64,000 nt of DNA from Acinetobacter sp. ANC 4470 (GTDB lineage: Bacteria; Pseudomonadota; Gammaproteobacteria; Pseudomonadales; Moraxellaceae): contig NZ_NEGC01000001.1 of assembly GCF_002135335.1 (NCBI RefSeq), positions 558,001-622,000 of the forward strand, given 5' to 3'. A program made the translations under genes and the position numbers. The first letter of the stretch is position 1, and each line of letters begins with the position of its first letter. Of the stretch, positions 39,037 to 48,710 are shown piece after piece. The notes beneath the pieces are model-generated. The model was not told the origin of the DNA. It saw only the letters and a list, made by a program, of their open reading frames with translations, and made no database searches.

Positions 39037-42000
39037 TTATGGCTCTCTTAAAGTATTCTTACTGGCAAATAAGTTTTCATCAAACTTAAATCTAAAACGC
39101 ACATATGCGCCCTGAAGCGTGGTATCGCTATCTACAAGGTCATCATCTTTATAACCAGAGAAATTATAGCCACCTGAAACCCATAAATTTGCAGCCACTA
39201 AATAGCCCACTTCAGCACCCAACAAAATGCGCTGCCCCGAACTCATATTGGACCACAATGCGCCTGTATGCACACCGGCATCCCATCGTTCATTAATGTC
39301 ATACATGGCACGCGCACTCAACATATGGGTCATACCGCTGGACTCTAATCCAGAGAAGGTGGTATTGACATTTTTTACTGCATATTGACCAGAAACAGTG
39401 AAATCCTGCGTTGGATGGTAATTCAGATGATTGGAGAAAATATAAACATGCTTTAAGTAAGCATTGCTTAAATCTGTTTGATTATTATCATAACGATATT
39501 CCACTTTCGCCAACGCATCAAAACGGTTGCGTTCAGTATCTCTGTATGCCAAACCAAGCTGGAAGCGATCAACCAAACGGTCTCCGCTATTTTGGCTCTT
39601 ACTGTCTGTTTGGCTAATGACATTTTTTGCCAATAACGTCACATCATCCGAATATTTATAAGCCAGCCCTAAATTATTCAAAATCGTATCCGCTTGGTCT
39701 GCCCAACGCGCTTCAATACGCGCAACAGCTTTCCAGTTCGGATTTTTTAAATATTCCACCCCTAAGGATGCGGCTGTACTGTCTGAACTCAGGTTGTTGG
39801 CATTTGACAATGCTTTGGTTTGCTCAAAACTAGTGTTGGCATAAAAGCCCTTTTCAAGTTCCCAACGATTACGCAAACCAATGGCCGCTTCTGCTTCGCG
39901 CGCACTAATACCATCACGCACGCGATACTCACTAAATGCGGTGCCATTGTTGTTGTATTTACTGTCAACACCAAAAACTGTGACATTACGGCGCTGACTG
40001 CTATTTAAATCATACAAACCATTAATACTCGAGACCAGTTCATGACGACCATATGCTCTTAATTTTGCATTAATCTGATAATTTGCACCCAAAGCGAAAA
40101 CACGACGATCTGCTTCCGATATATCCTGCTCGTATTCCGCGAAGACATTAGAACCTTGCCAAGGCAACTGACCCGTCAATTTTGTCCGAACCGACGTGCC
40201 GTGATAAGGGGCAATTTGCGTGGTATTCAACGTCGCTGGATCAGCCGATTCATCATAATATTTTAAGCCAAGCTCGACCGCCACGATCCGATTGATCGCC
40301 CGTTCAATGCTTGCCGAAACACCCTGATTAATGCCGCTCAACTGATCTTCGGTACGGATCGCTTCTAATTTGGCTAAACCAATTTTATCTAATTGTATGC
40401 GCCCTTTAATGCCACTTTCTTTACGCCCAGCAGTAATGGATGCAGCAGTGTTGTAGAATCCGCTATCCGCTTGGTTATGATAAAGCTTCATCTCCAAGTC
40501 TTTATAAGCATAATTTAATTCAATCCGCCCCGCATTGCCTGATAATTTTCCAGACGCATCCGGTTCAGCATTAATCTGCGTTAAAGTATCAAGACCATCA
40601 TTCACATTTTCTGAACGGGCAAATTCAGCAATTAATTTACCTTTATCATTGGCAAATTTAACCACCGTATTCACACTGGCAAGTTGATCTTGAGCAAGCG
40701 GGTTATCGCTTTTGACATAAGCCGCTCCCACTTTAACCTGCTCAGTTATTTTCATCGAACCCGATACGCCGCCAACGGTGTATTCTTCACCGCCTTGGTC
40801 AGATTCCACGGTAATGCGTAAGTAAACTGGATTCAGATCTGCATCAACACTTGGCACAGGATCTTTTAAATAAATACTGTTGCTAAATGAATCCACTTCA
40901 TAATCGGTAAAACGGGTTAATGTCGTGCGCGTAATGATGAGTCCGGGATTGTTACGATCACGGGTAATTACTTCGACTTTTTCACTATTATCACGAATGT
41001 CTTGCGCATTCACGCTGCCCAAACCATAAGGGCCAGAAATACCCATCGCGCGTTGTTCATTTACAACCTGCTGGGTATTGGTATTTGCTGCAAATGCAGT
41101 TACTTTGTATTGATCTGTCTCTACTGCACCACGGACACCGGTTAAAGAACGGTTATATTGCCCTAAAGATAATCCTTCATCATTTTCCGTACGGGTCACA
41201 TAATCACCATACATGGCATATGAACGACCTTTGTCAACACGCACATACAACTTACTGGTCGATTGCGCATCAAAACCTTTCGCGGCTGAATCACCGTAAA
41301 CTGGATAATATTCATCTGGACGAATATCACGGAACAGGCGCTGATTTTTATCTTTGTCAGAATCATAGGCCAGTGTGAGTAAATACTCTCCTTTAACTCT
41401 GCCTTTTAAGAATAATGCTGCCCGCCCAGTAGTACTGCGTTGACCATGATGAGAAGAAGAAATTTCACTGAGCTCTTCTTCAAAACCATCATCTGAATTG
41501 ATGCCGCTCAATTTTTTCGGATCAAACTTTTTAAAATTAATTGAGCCTTCAAGCATACCCACTGCAATGATTGGTCGCAAATCAGGCAAGAAACGTACAG
41601 GAGTGCTGGCATGGAAAATACCGCTCTCAACCGATAACATCCCCTCACCCGCTTCAATCGGTGCTTGAATAGGCACAACCAATGTACCGCCTTCAACAAA
41701 GACCTGAATACCGGGCTGTTTCTGATCTAAGTCTAATAAGTCAATTTTACCAATTGAGCTATCTAAAGTAATTGGCGTACGGCTTGAAACTAAAGTGCCA
41801 TGACGATCCGCAATTTTCAAAGCCACATTGAAGCGATCATAACCATTGGCTTGTGCTGCTGCCTTGCTCGGTTCAAGCTGCAACTTATCCAATTGGTCAG
41901 GCGCAATCACTTCAATACGTTTTGTGTCGCGGGTATTCCCCATCATATCCACTTGACGTACTTCAATCGCATTGCGACCTGCCTGAAGATCTACCCCAAT

Positions 42001-45000
42001 AAAATCAAGACCTGAAACCTGCAAACTCGGTAAAACGGCTCGTTTACCGATACGTTTCTCTAGCACTTGCACGCCATTTACCCACAACTGTAGTTGTGTT
42101 CCAGCAGCGCCTTTCACCTGAACAGAAGTCTGAGGATAAGCCAAAACCTGCCCATCTGTTAAGTTCAAAATTTCTAATTGATTATTGGCAGCGCTTTCTA
42201 AAGCAGTTTCCAAATTAATCATCTTCACAGCATTCATTAATTCTGACGGCGAGCCATTCGGTATGGCTAAAGTTTCAGATATCGGTACAGTAACTGAAGG
42301 GTTTATTCCTGCTTTATCTGGTTCAAACTGGACTTGTTTTAACGCTTTAATCTGCTCTTTGGAAAAATCAAGATTACAATTTGCTTGAACACCTTGTGCA
42401 GAAATACAGCCGCTGGCTGGCTGGCCACGTACATCAGTAACTTTAGAAAAAATCGGATCGAGGGTTAAATCTGAACGTAGCACTTGTTCCAAATTGGTAT
42501 TGTCTTGTTCAATCTGTTTTTTCCGATCAAGTATCCGCTGCATCAAAGGTTGTGAGCACTGCAAAGTATCATCGGTAATGGCAAAATCTGCCCGATGCAG
42601 CTCGCCGCGTTTTAAATCCACAAAACGGCTATTAGGATCCCCAGCTTGACGGTTGCTGATCAGAACCAATTCAGAAGCAAGCGGCAAACTGGTACGGTCA
42701 ACTTTTAAAACATGGGTTTTGGCACTGATGCCATAAAAATCATATTTACCTTCACTGTCGGTAATAACATAACTGCCATCTTCAAGATAAATCCGTACTC
42801 CCGGCACGCCAATCTCACCCGGATCCTGTATACCATTGCGATTGCAGTCAGTGAACACCTTGCCGACAATGAAGCCATCCGAAATCATGGCACCTGGTAT
42901 GACTTCAACTTTTGCAGAGGCTTCATTGGACTCAATACCTTGAGCATCTTTCGCACGAACACGGTTGATACCATCGCCATTGAGCGCATTGGGTCCAATG
43001 TAAACGCGGTATTGAACTTTAACTTCTTTATTTGGTGTGAGTGTGCCCAATCCAAGTTTTAAATAAGGCCCCTTACCACCAAGGGGGTCATCCACTTTCG
43101 TTCCATCTACGCGCATAGAACCTTGCACGTAGATAAAACCTCTCGGTAAGGTATCTGTAATGGCAACGTTGCTTGAGTCTGCCGTGCCACGGTTAGCCAC
43201 GGTAACTGTATATTCTTCAAATTCGCCAATTTCTGCAGTCTTATTCGACGCAGCCTTTTTCACAAACAACGATGAGCTGTTGTTTGGTGCTTCTGGGTCA
43301 ATTGGAATATCAATATTCAGTGCAGGATCACCATTATTTAAGGTGAACTGTCCTGCATATGACCATTTAAAATCAACCGCTTTATCTGCTGGGAAGCTTG
43401 GGTAAACAGATTGATCACTCACAAACGTATAGCGAGCATTTCCCGGAATAGTACTGGTATCCACAACGACACTATAAGTACCCGATTTTACCAACGGATA
43501 AATGAACTCGCCGGCACTATTGGTCACTTGCTTTGCCGGCAACGATATTAAATCGCCCGTTTGGGGGTTCACTTCAAATGCAATATTCGCCCCGATTGGC
43601 TGACCACTTTGATCTAAAAGCGTCACTGTGGCCCCAGCAACTGGCAATCCTGTTTTGGCATCAAATACAGTGCCATACGGATCCATCAATACGTTGGTAC
43701 TAATATCTGTAATCGTACCTGTAGATTGCCCTTGAGCATCTAGACAATCGGTTAAGCTAATATTAACTTGATCACGCTTAAGCGTTTGCAGCACAGCGTC
43801 AAATGAAATACCTTTGTCTGAAAATGTGCTCGGTAAGGTATACTGGAATACGCCTGTATTCACCCCTGTTTCCACACCAATCACTTCTTCAATGTCACCT
43901 GTTTTGCTGGACTTAATTCGGATTTTGACCCGATCTGAGCTATAGCGGTCCGCATTGCAGCTGGCATTTTGAGCAGCAATATACAGCGGCTTATTCACAC
44001 TACCAGTCGCTAAAATATTTTTAAAGTCGCCAGAGTTATTACTAATATTTGCTGAACCGCCCACGACAGTGGAAGCCGTGTTGGACAAAACCGTTTTTTG
44101 GCTATCCGTCACCGCATAGGACACTTGATAGGTATTATTCACCGTTGTTTTTGTAATATTACGGTTCATACTGACCACAAGATCAATCTGCTCGGTGGTA
44201 TTGGCATCAATTTGCGGGAATCCAACCACCAATTGATTGATTTTACTTACATCATTAGGAATAACGGTACTGTAACGGTCATTTGCAAGCTTATACAAAA
44301 TTTTAGCTTGAACATTTTTTGCCTGAGCCGCTTTAAACATTGTATTTGCAGGCAGCTCATCGACCAGTAACACCATTTTCTGTAGTTGACCATCAACCAT
44401 AACATCCACAGGCTTCGCTGTTTTTTGACCTTGATTACTAATGCTTAAAGTATAGTTCAAGTCATAATTTGCTACAGCAGATGGTTCAAACGTCTTTTGT
44501 AATACCTCTTTCGTAGCCACCAATTTTGCGCCATAACTCACAGCGCTATCGGTCGCTGTAGCTGTCGTATTATTATCTTCAGTAACGGTTGCTTTTATAG
44601 GTAAGTTGAACTGTTTACCTTCAGTTAAATTAGACCCAGTCGTTGCTACAACCCATAAGTCAACGCTCTGACCCACTTGTAAAGATACAGTCGTTGTTAA
44701 TTGCTGATCATTGGCATCAAATTGACCATTTTTGTTGCTATCTATATATATTTTTATATTACTGAGTTCATTTATGGTGACTGCTTCTAGCTGAACATTC
44801 ACTGGTGCATTACTATTGTTCGATAAAGTATTCGCCCAGATCACGCGTACACTTGCTTCAACATCAAGTACTGGCGGTGATGTTAGAGTAATGGCGTATA
44901 ATGCAGAGACACTAACGTCTACAGCATTTGAAACTGCCTGCTGCTGTATACCATTTGGTGCGATATACGTTGCATAAGCAATATTCTGAATAGTGCTTCC

Positions 45001-45114
45001 AACTTCAGGCATATTCGCCGCATGACTGTACTGCGCCGACAATATAGATATTGCCAACGTGGATAACATGAAACTCATGTTCTGACATACTTGAAATTGC
45101 TTCCGTCGCTGCAC
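39037..45114 (-). CDS. Giant DUF11/SdrD-B protein with C-terminal outer-membrane beta-barrel
   Basis: A 2,025-residue exported protein, last of the six island genes. It starts at GTG with AAAGGG nine bases upstream. After the signal peptide (to about 32, ending AQYSHA) comes the N-terminal module shared with the paralogues (GSTIQNIAYATYIAPNG, plus loop DSNKNGQFD). Then follow a peptidase-regulatory-like domain (GTVFDAKTGLPVAGATVTLL, about 480-560), a DUF11 domain (ITDTLPRGFIYVQGSMRVDG, about 605-740), an SdrD-B domain (GKVFTDCNRNGIQDPGEIG, about 745-850) and Ig-like regions. From about 1,250 (YYPVYGDSAAKGF) to the end there are continuous alternating strands with aromatic girdles, consistent with a large barrel; FTDYEVDSFSNSIYLKDPVP resembles segments of SprA-like barrels. 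It may anchor or export the other island proteins. Barrel prediction is by eye. Confidence 0.8.
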   Translation of the reverse strand: MQRRKQFQVCQNMSFMLSTLAISILSAQYSHAANMPEVGSTIQNIAYATYIAPNGIQQQAVSNAVDVSVSALYAITLTSPPVLDVEASVRVIWANTLSNNSNAPVNVQLEAVTINELSNIKIYIDSNKNGQFDANDQQLTTTVSLQVGQSVDLWVVATTGSNLTEGKQFNLPIKATVTEDNNTTATATDSAVSYGAKLVATKEVLQKTFEPSAVANYDLNYTLSISNQGQKTAKPVDVMVDGQLQKMVLLVDELPANTMFKAAQAKNVQAKILYKLANDRYSTVIPNDVSKINQLVVGFPQIDANTTEQIDLVVSMNRNITKTTVNNTYQVSYAVTDSQKTVLSNTASTVVGGSANISNNSGDFKNILATGSVNKPLYIAAQNASCNADRYSSDRVKIRIKSSKTGDIEEVIGVETGVNTGVFQYTLPSTFSDKGISFDAVLQTLKRDQVNISLTDCLDAQGQSTGTITDISTNVLMDPYGTVFDAKTGLPVAGATVTLLDQSGQPIGANIAFEVNPQTGDLISLPAKQVTNSAGEFIYPLVKSGTYSVVVDTSTIPGNARYTFVSDQSVYPSFPADKAVDFKWSYAGQFTLNNGDPALNIDIPIDPEAPNNSSSLFVKKAASNKTAEIGEFEEYTVTVANRGTADSSNVAITDTLPRGFIYVQGSMRVDGTKVDDPLGGKGPYLKLGLGTLTPNKEVKVQYRVYIGPNALNGDGINRVRAKDAQGIESNEASAKVEVIPGAMISDGFIVGKVFTDCNRNGIQDPGEIGVPGVRIYLEDGSYVITDSEGKYDFYGISAKTHVLKVDRTSLPLASELVLISNRQAGDPNSRFVDLKRGELHRADFAITDDTLQCSQPLMQRILDRKKQIEQDNTNLEQVLRSDLTLDPIFSKVTDVRGQPASGCISAQGVQANCNLDFSKEQIKALKQVQFEPDKAGINPSVTVPISETLAIPNGSPSELMNAVKMINLETALESAANNQLEILNLTDGQVLAYPQTSVQVKGAAGTQLQLWVNGVQVLEKRIGKRAVLPSLQVSGLDFIGVDLQAGRNAIEVRQVDMMGNTRDTKRIEVIAPDQLDKLQLEPSKAAAQANGYDRFNVALKIADRHGTLVSSRTPITLDSSIGKIDLLDLDQKQPGIQVFVEGGTLVVPIQAPIEAGEGMLSVESGIFHASTPVRFLPDLRPIIAVGMLEGSINFKKFDPKKLSGINSDDGFEEELSEISSSHHGQRSTTGRAALFLKGRVKGEYLLTLAYDSDKDKNQRLFRDIRPDEYYPVYGDSAAKGFDAQSTSKLYVRVDKGRSYAMYGDYVTRTENDEGLSLGQYNRSLTGVRGAVETDQYKVTAFAANTNTQQVVNEQRAMGISGPYGLGSVNAQDIRDNSEKVEVITRDRNNPGLIITRTTLTRFTDYEVDSFSNSIYLKDPVPSVDADLNPVYLRITVESDQGGEEYTVGGVSGSMKITEQVKVGAAYVKSDNPLAQDQLASVNTVVKFANDKGKLIAEFARSENVNDGLDTLTQINAEPDASGKLSGNAGRIELNYAYKDLEMKLYHNQADSGFYNTAASITAGRKESGIKGRIQLDKIGLAKLEAIRTEDQLSGINQGVSASIERAINRIVAVELGLKYYDESADPATLNTTQIAPYHGTSVRTKLTGQLPWQGSNVFAEYEQDISEADRRVFALGANYQINAKLRAYGRHELVSSINGLYDLNSSQRRNVTVFGVDSKYNNNGTAFSEYRVRDGISAREAEAAIGLRNRWELEKGFYANTSFEQTKALSNANNLSSDSTAASLGVEYLKNPNWKAVARIEARWADQADTILNNLGLAYKYSDDVTLLAKNVISQTDSKSQNSGDRLVDRFQLGLAYRDTERNRFDALAKVEYRYDNNQTDLSNAYLKHVYIFSNHLNYHPTQDFTVSGQYAVKNVNTTFSGLESSGMTHMLSARAMYDINERWDAGVHTGALWSNMSSGQRILLGAEVGYLVAANLWVSGGYNFSGYKDDDLVDSDTTLQGAYVRFRFKFDENLFASKNTLREP

Positions 45115-45248
45115 AGCGCTCTACCCTTTAACTAAAATAGTCTAAATAAAAAAAATTCTAAATTATGTGATGTGAGCACCCACATCTAGCCAGTGCTCAC
45201 ATGCTTAATCAACTCATTGCTGACGATCAAAAATCATCTAATGAGTCT

Positions 45249-47939
45249 TTAATTATTAACTTTAATGACAAACTCTAATACCGCACTTGTACTTGGTGCT
45301 AAAGGTGTTTTCTCAGCAGCAACTGTACCTGTTGAACCATCTATTAGAGCAGCAGTTGAAGTGTTCAATGTTGCATTTGTTGCAAATGGAGAAGCATTTG
45401 CAATCACTTTCAATGTGGTATAAGCAGGTGTTGCATCACTAATAACCACATTAGTGACATCAGCATTGCCTTCATTGGTTGCCGTAATCTTATACTTCAC
45501 ACACTCACCTGGTTTAGCAGATACAGTATTTTGAGTATAAGCACCCGTAGCAGCACCACTAGAACAGTTCGCTAAAGATTGTTCTTTCACCAAGCGTACT
45601 TGACCATTCGTCACCGTTGTTAAATCAGTATTCACGAGTGAAACAACTGACTGACCGCCAACAACTGTAGGTGAAATTGTAAATATAACTGAGCTCGGTG
45701 TTCCAGCGGTCGCATTTGTTGGCGCTTGAACTTTGATGAGTAAGTTAACAGCAGAGCCTCGAGCAATACTGCCAGTTAATGCAGCAAGATCATTACCTGT
45801 GACTAACTCATTTGCATCCGCAATTCCATCGTTATCCAAATCAACAAATAAGCTTGTTACCCAACCATTTGCAGCCTGATCGTTGGTAATTGTATATGGC
45901 AAACTACCAGCCGTAGCACCTTCAACAATGTTACCGTTGTTGGTCAGAGTGTGTTTGTAGACTATCGTACCACCTGGTGCAACTTGACCAGTGCGATCAT
46001 TTTGCAGACTAAGCACGCGATTTGTTTCTACAGTTACACGATCAGACATTACATCACTTAAGCCAGTTGCAGGTGATGCAACTTTGAAGATCACTTCTTG
46101 GTTGCCCGCTGGAGCATTTGCTGGAGATGTTACAACCGCAACCAATTTAACTGCACCAGCAGCGGGAATATTACCCGTATTGGTAATTGCAGCACCTGTT
46201 GGGTTACCAGAACCATCTGCTAGGTAGTATTGAACCGTCCAGCCTGTAGGCAATGCTGGTGCTGTAGATAAATTAAAGTTATCTCCTGTTGCACCTTTGT
46301 TTTCTACCGTTAATGGGAAATTAACAGATATACCTGGCTTAGCTGATTTAGTTTCAACATATTGCCCAGTATCTTGACCCGATGCACCGGAAACAGGGAC
46401 TGCTGTACTGTTGGTTGCATCACCATTATGTAAATCCACTGTAGAAGCGGTTACTTTATCAATGACTAGGGTCATGGTATCGGTAGCTGTCGGATTGGTA
46501 ACAGGAACAGAGGTTAAGATTGTATTGATAGCGGATGCTGTAGAATAGCCAGATGGTAAAGTAATCTTAGCAACAACTTGGTATACCGCACTGCTTGCTA
46601 CTGGTCCAGTATCAACAACACCGTCACCATTGGTATCGGTTAATGGCGTTACGCCATCTGCCTTAAAGAGCTCAACAATGCTACCTGACGGTAAAGCTGT
46701 TTTATTCACAGCAATGTTAAATATTTCTGTAACATTACCCGTGTTATGGATAACAATTGGCTCTACACCAGTACCCGTGCCACCAAAGATAACTGGCGTA
46801 CCTTGAGTGGTAGACTTGGTAATCACGTCATCAACAGGTGCCGTAGCTATTGGTGTTACACCATCGGCGAAGGCATCTGTAGTACTATCATTGATTGTGC
46901 CTTTTTTAACGCCCAGTACCGTAATATCATTCGGGTTAGATGGTGTTTTACCTTCTGTGCCAGAACCATCTGGATCGACTTCTGCGGTGTTGGTAATTGT
47001 GCCTGCAGGCGTATTTTGATCTACTCTAACTTTGAATTTTAAAACACCACTGCTGTTCGCAACAACAGTAGGAATAACTAATGTTACGACACCACTAGTA
47101 ACGTTATATTTATCTGCATCTGTAGCATCAGTTAATACTGTCCCATTGACCGTTGCTGAACCAGCAACATAAGTTAAGCCAGCAGGAAGTATGTCAGTAA
47201 TGGTTACGTCTGTTGCCGTAGTGTTACCTGTATTTTGATAAGCTAAGCTATATTCAACTTCACGCGCTGTCGTACCTGCTTGAGTTGCATCTACATTTTT
47301 TACACTTGCAGATTTAACCAAGCTAATGACTGCACCATTGGTAATTTTAACGCTATCAACGTTTTTAGCAGTGACGCTTGTATCGACAGTACTACTTGCA
47401 GAAACAGTTAATTTACCCAAATCATTAACAACAGCATTGTTTGCTGTTGTTGCTTGTACAATTAAGTTAACCGACTCACCAGCAGCTAAAGTGATGCTGG
47501 TAACAGGCGTTTGACTGTCTGGAATACCATCTTTATTGGCATCAAGATAAACATTTAAACCACTAAAATCATAGCTATCTGTAGTGCTATCACGTGTATC
47601 GTTATTCACAACACCCACGTTAAAGGTATCACTACCATTACCTGTATTGGTTAAGGTATGAGATAAAGACACTTGACCATTAGCATTTGCAGTTTTGCTC
47701 TGGTCTGTAACCAAAGTAAAGCTTGCCACTTGTAAAACGGTTGTGGTAACCACGTTTGATGTAACAGTTTTACTCGCACCATTGTTATCAGTATAACTTG
47801 CAGATGCAATGTTACTGATATTTGTCCCCGCAGTTGGCGCCGCAGCATGCGCTGCTGAAACAAATGCAGCACCGCCGGCAACCAATGCAATAGATGCTGC
47901 TAATTGCGTGAACTTTAAACGTTGTGTTTGATTGGACAT
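45249..47939 (-). CDS. Secreted DUF11-repeat protein, paralogue C
   Basis: An 896-residue exported protein (signal peptide ending AAFVSAAHA). Order of modules: N-terminal module (GTNISNIASASYTDNNG, then HTLTNTGNGSDTF and loop DANKDGIPD); a DUF11 domain (ITDILPAGLTYVAGSATVNG, about 220-330); a second loop module (ELFKADGVTPLTDTNGDGVV, about 430); a beta-sandwich (FPLTVENKGATGDNFNLS); a third loop module (GQVAPGGTIVYKHTLTNNGN with DLDNDGIAD); and a C-terminal DUF11 domain with a cysteine pair (ANCSSG and PGECVKYKI) and ISDATPAYTTL. Rich in Thr, Asn, Val and Ala, with almost no Cys elsewhere. Same architecture as the genes at 52687 and 55412. No sortase, autotransporter or lipid-anchor signal is seen. 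Confidence 0.83.
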   Translation of the reverse strand: MSNQTQRLKFTQLAASIALVAGGAAFVSAAHAAAPTAGTNISNIASASYTDNNGASKTVTSNVVTTTVLQVASFTLVTDQSKTANANGQVSLSHTLTNTGNGSDTFNVGVVNNDTRDSTTDSYDFSGLNVYLDANKDGIPDSQTPVTSITLAAGESVNLIVQATTANNAVVNDLGKLTVSASSTVDTSVTAKNVDSVKITNGAVISLVKSASVKNVDATQAGTTAREVEYSLAYQNTGNTTATDVTITDILPAGLTYVAGSATVNGTVLTDATDADKYNVTSGVVTLVIPTVVANSSGVLKFKVRVDQNTPAGTITNTAEVDPDGSGTEGKTPSNPNDITVLGVKKGTINDSTTDAFADGVTPIATAPVDDVITKSTTQGTPVIFGGTGTGVEPIVIHNTGNVTEIFNIAVNKTALPSGSIVELFKADGVTPLTDTNGDGVVDTGPVASSAVYQVVAKITLPSGYSTASAINTILTSVPVTNPTATDTMTLVIDKVTASTVDLHNGDATNSTAVPVSGASGQDTGQYVETKSAKPGISVNFPLTVENKGATGDNFNLSTAPALPTGWTVQYYLADGSGNPTGAAITNTGNIPAAGAVKLVAVVTSPANAPAGNQEVIFKVASPATGLSDVMSDRVTVETNRVLSLQNDRTGQVAPGGTIVYKHTLTNNGNIVEGATAGSLPYTITNDQAANGWVTSLFVDLDNDGIADANELVTGNDLAALTGSIARGSAVNLLIKVQAPTNATAGTPSSVIFTISPTVVGGQSVVSLVNTDLTTVTNGQVRLVKEQSLANCSSGAATGAYTQNTVSAKPGECVKYKITATNEGNADVTNVVISDATPAYTTLKVIANASPFATNATLNTSTAALIDGSTGTVAAEKTPLAPSTSAVLEFVIKVNN

Positions 47940-47974
47940 TTGGAACTTACCCCGATTGAATATTCAATATTTGT

Positions 47975-48469
47975 TTAGTTTTTGGTTTTTTCGCTATTAA
48001 TACGTGTTTGAGCTGAAACTGTTACAGATTTCCCTGCTGGAAGCTCTGCAATCGTCCAACGCAATGCACGATAGTCCTTAAGCGGAACGTTCACTATTTG
48101 GTTACCCTCTTTGCGCTTTAAAGGCATCGGGGCGAAACTCATACCGTCTGTACTTGCTTGCGCATTTTCTGGCTTTGACTTGGCCAAAAATTGGGTTTCT
48201 ACTGGTATTGGTAAAGTCGCAGCAAGATTTTTAATTTTTCCAGTCGTGTTATTGGTATACGTCGCACGATACTCAATCACATCATTCGGCTTTACTTTGG
48301 TCACTAACTTAACTGTCGGCTTTCCATCTGTACTTGTACTAACGAGATAGGTTTTTAATTCTACTGATACAGGATCTTTTACCACTTTAGTTTCAGCGCT
48401 TGCATTTACGGCTAAAATTAAAGCAACACATCCAAGCACCCCTGCTTTCCATTGACTTTTTACATACAT
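47975..48469 (-). CDS. Small exported single-domain DUF11-like protein
   Basis: A 164-residue protein with signal peptide MYVKSQWKAGVLGCVALILA through NASA, then one DUF11-like beta-sandwich (VEYRATYTNNTTGKIKNLAA as the core strand-turn, here with IEYRATYTNN, and TLPIPVETQFLAKS). Lysine-rich and basic compared with the acidic large proteins of the island. It lies 35 bp upstream of paralogue C and 241 bp downstream of the adhesin-like gene, so it may head a second transcription unit. Its size and charge suggest an assembly factor, cap or periplasmic chaperone for the larger proteins, but no motif shows this. Confidence 0.75.
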   Translation of the reverse strand: MYVKSQWKAGVLGCVALILAVNASAETKVVKDPVSVELKTYLVSTSTDGKPTVKLVTKVKPNDVIEYRATYTNNTTGKIKNLAATLPIPVETQFLAKSKPENAQASTDGMSFAPMPLKRKEGNQIVNVPLKDYRALRWTIAELPAGKSVTVSAQTRINSEKTKN

Positions 48470-48710
48470 ATTTATTGCTCCAAAACTCGCTATTCCATTT
48501 TTGAACTGAGGTTTCTATTTTTTCAAAACTGAATTCAAACAAATCTTTATTGATTACAAAAATACATCATTTACATACATTTTTGTTGATAAATATCACA
48601 CTTTATTACATTAAACACGAATTGATTCAAGCAAAGCAACTTTTATACCAACTTTTCTATTTAGGTATTCCAGTTGCCTTTGCTTATTTAAAGCTTGTTT
48701 GTTTTCACAA

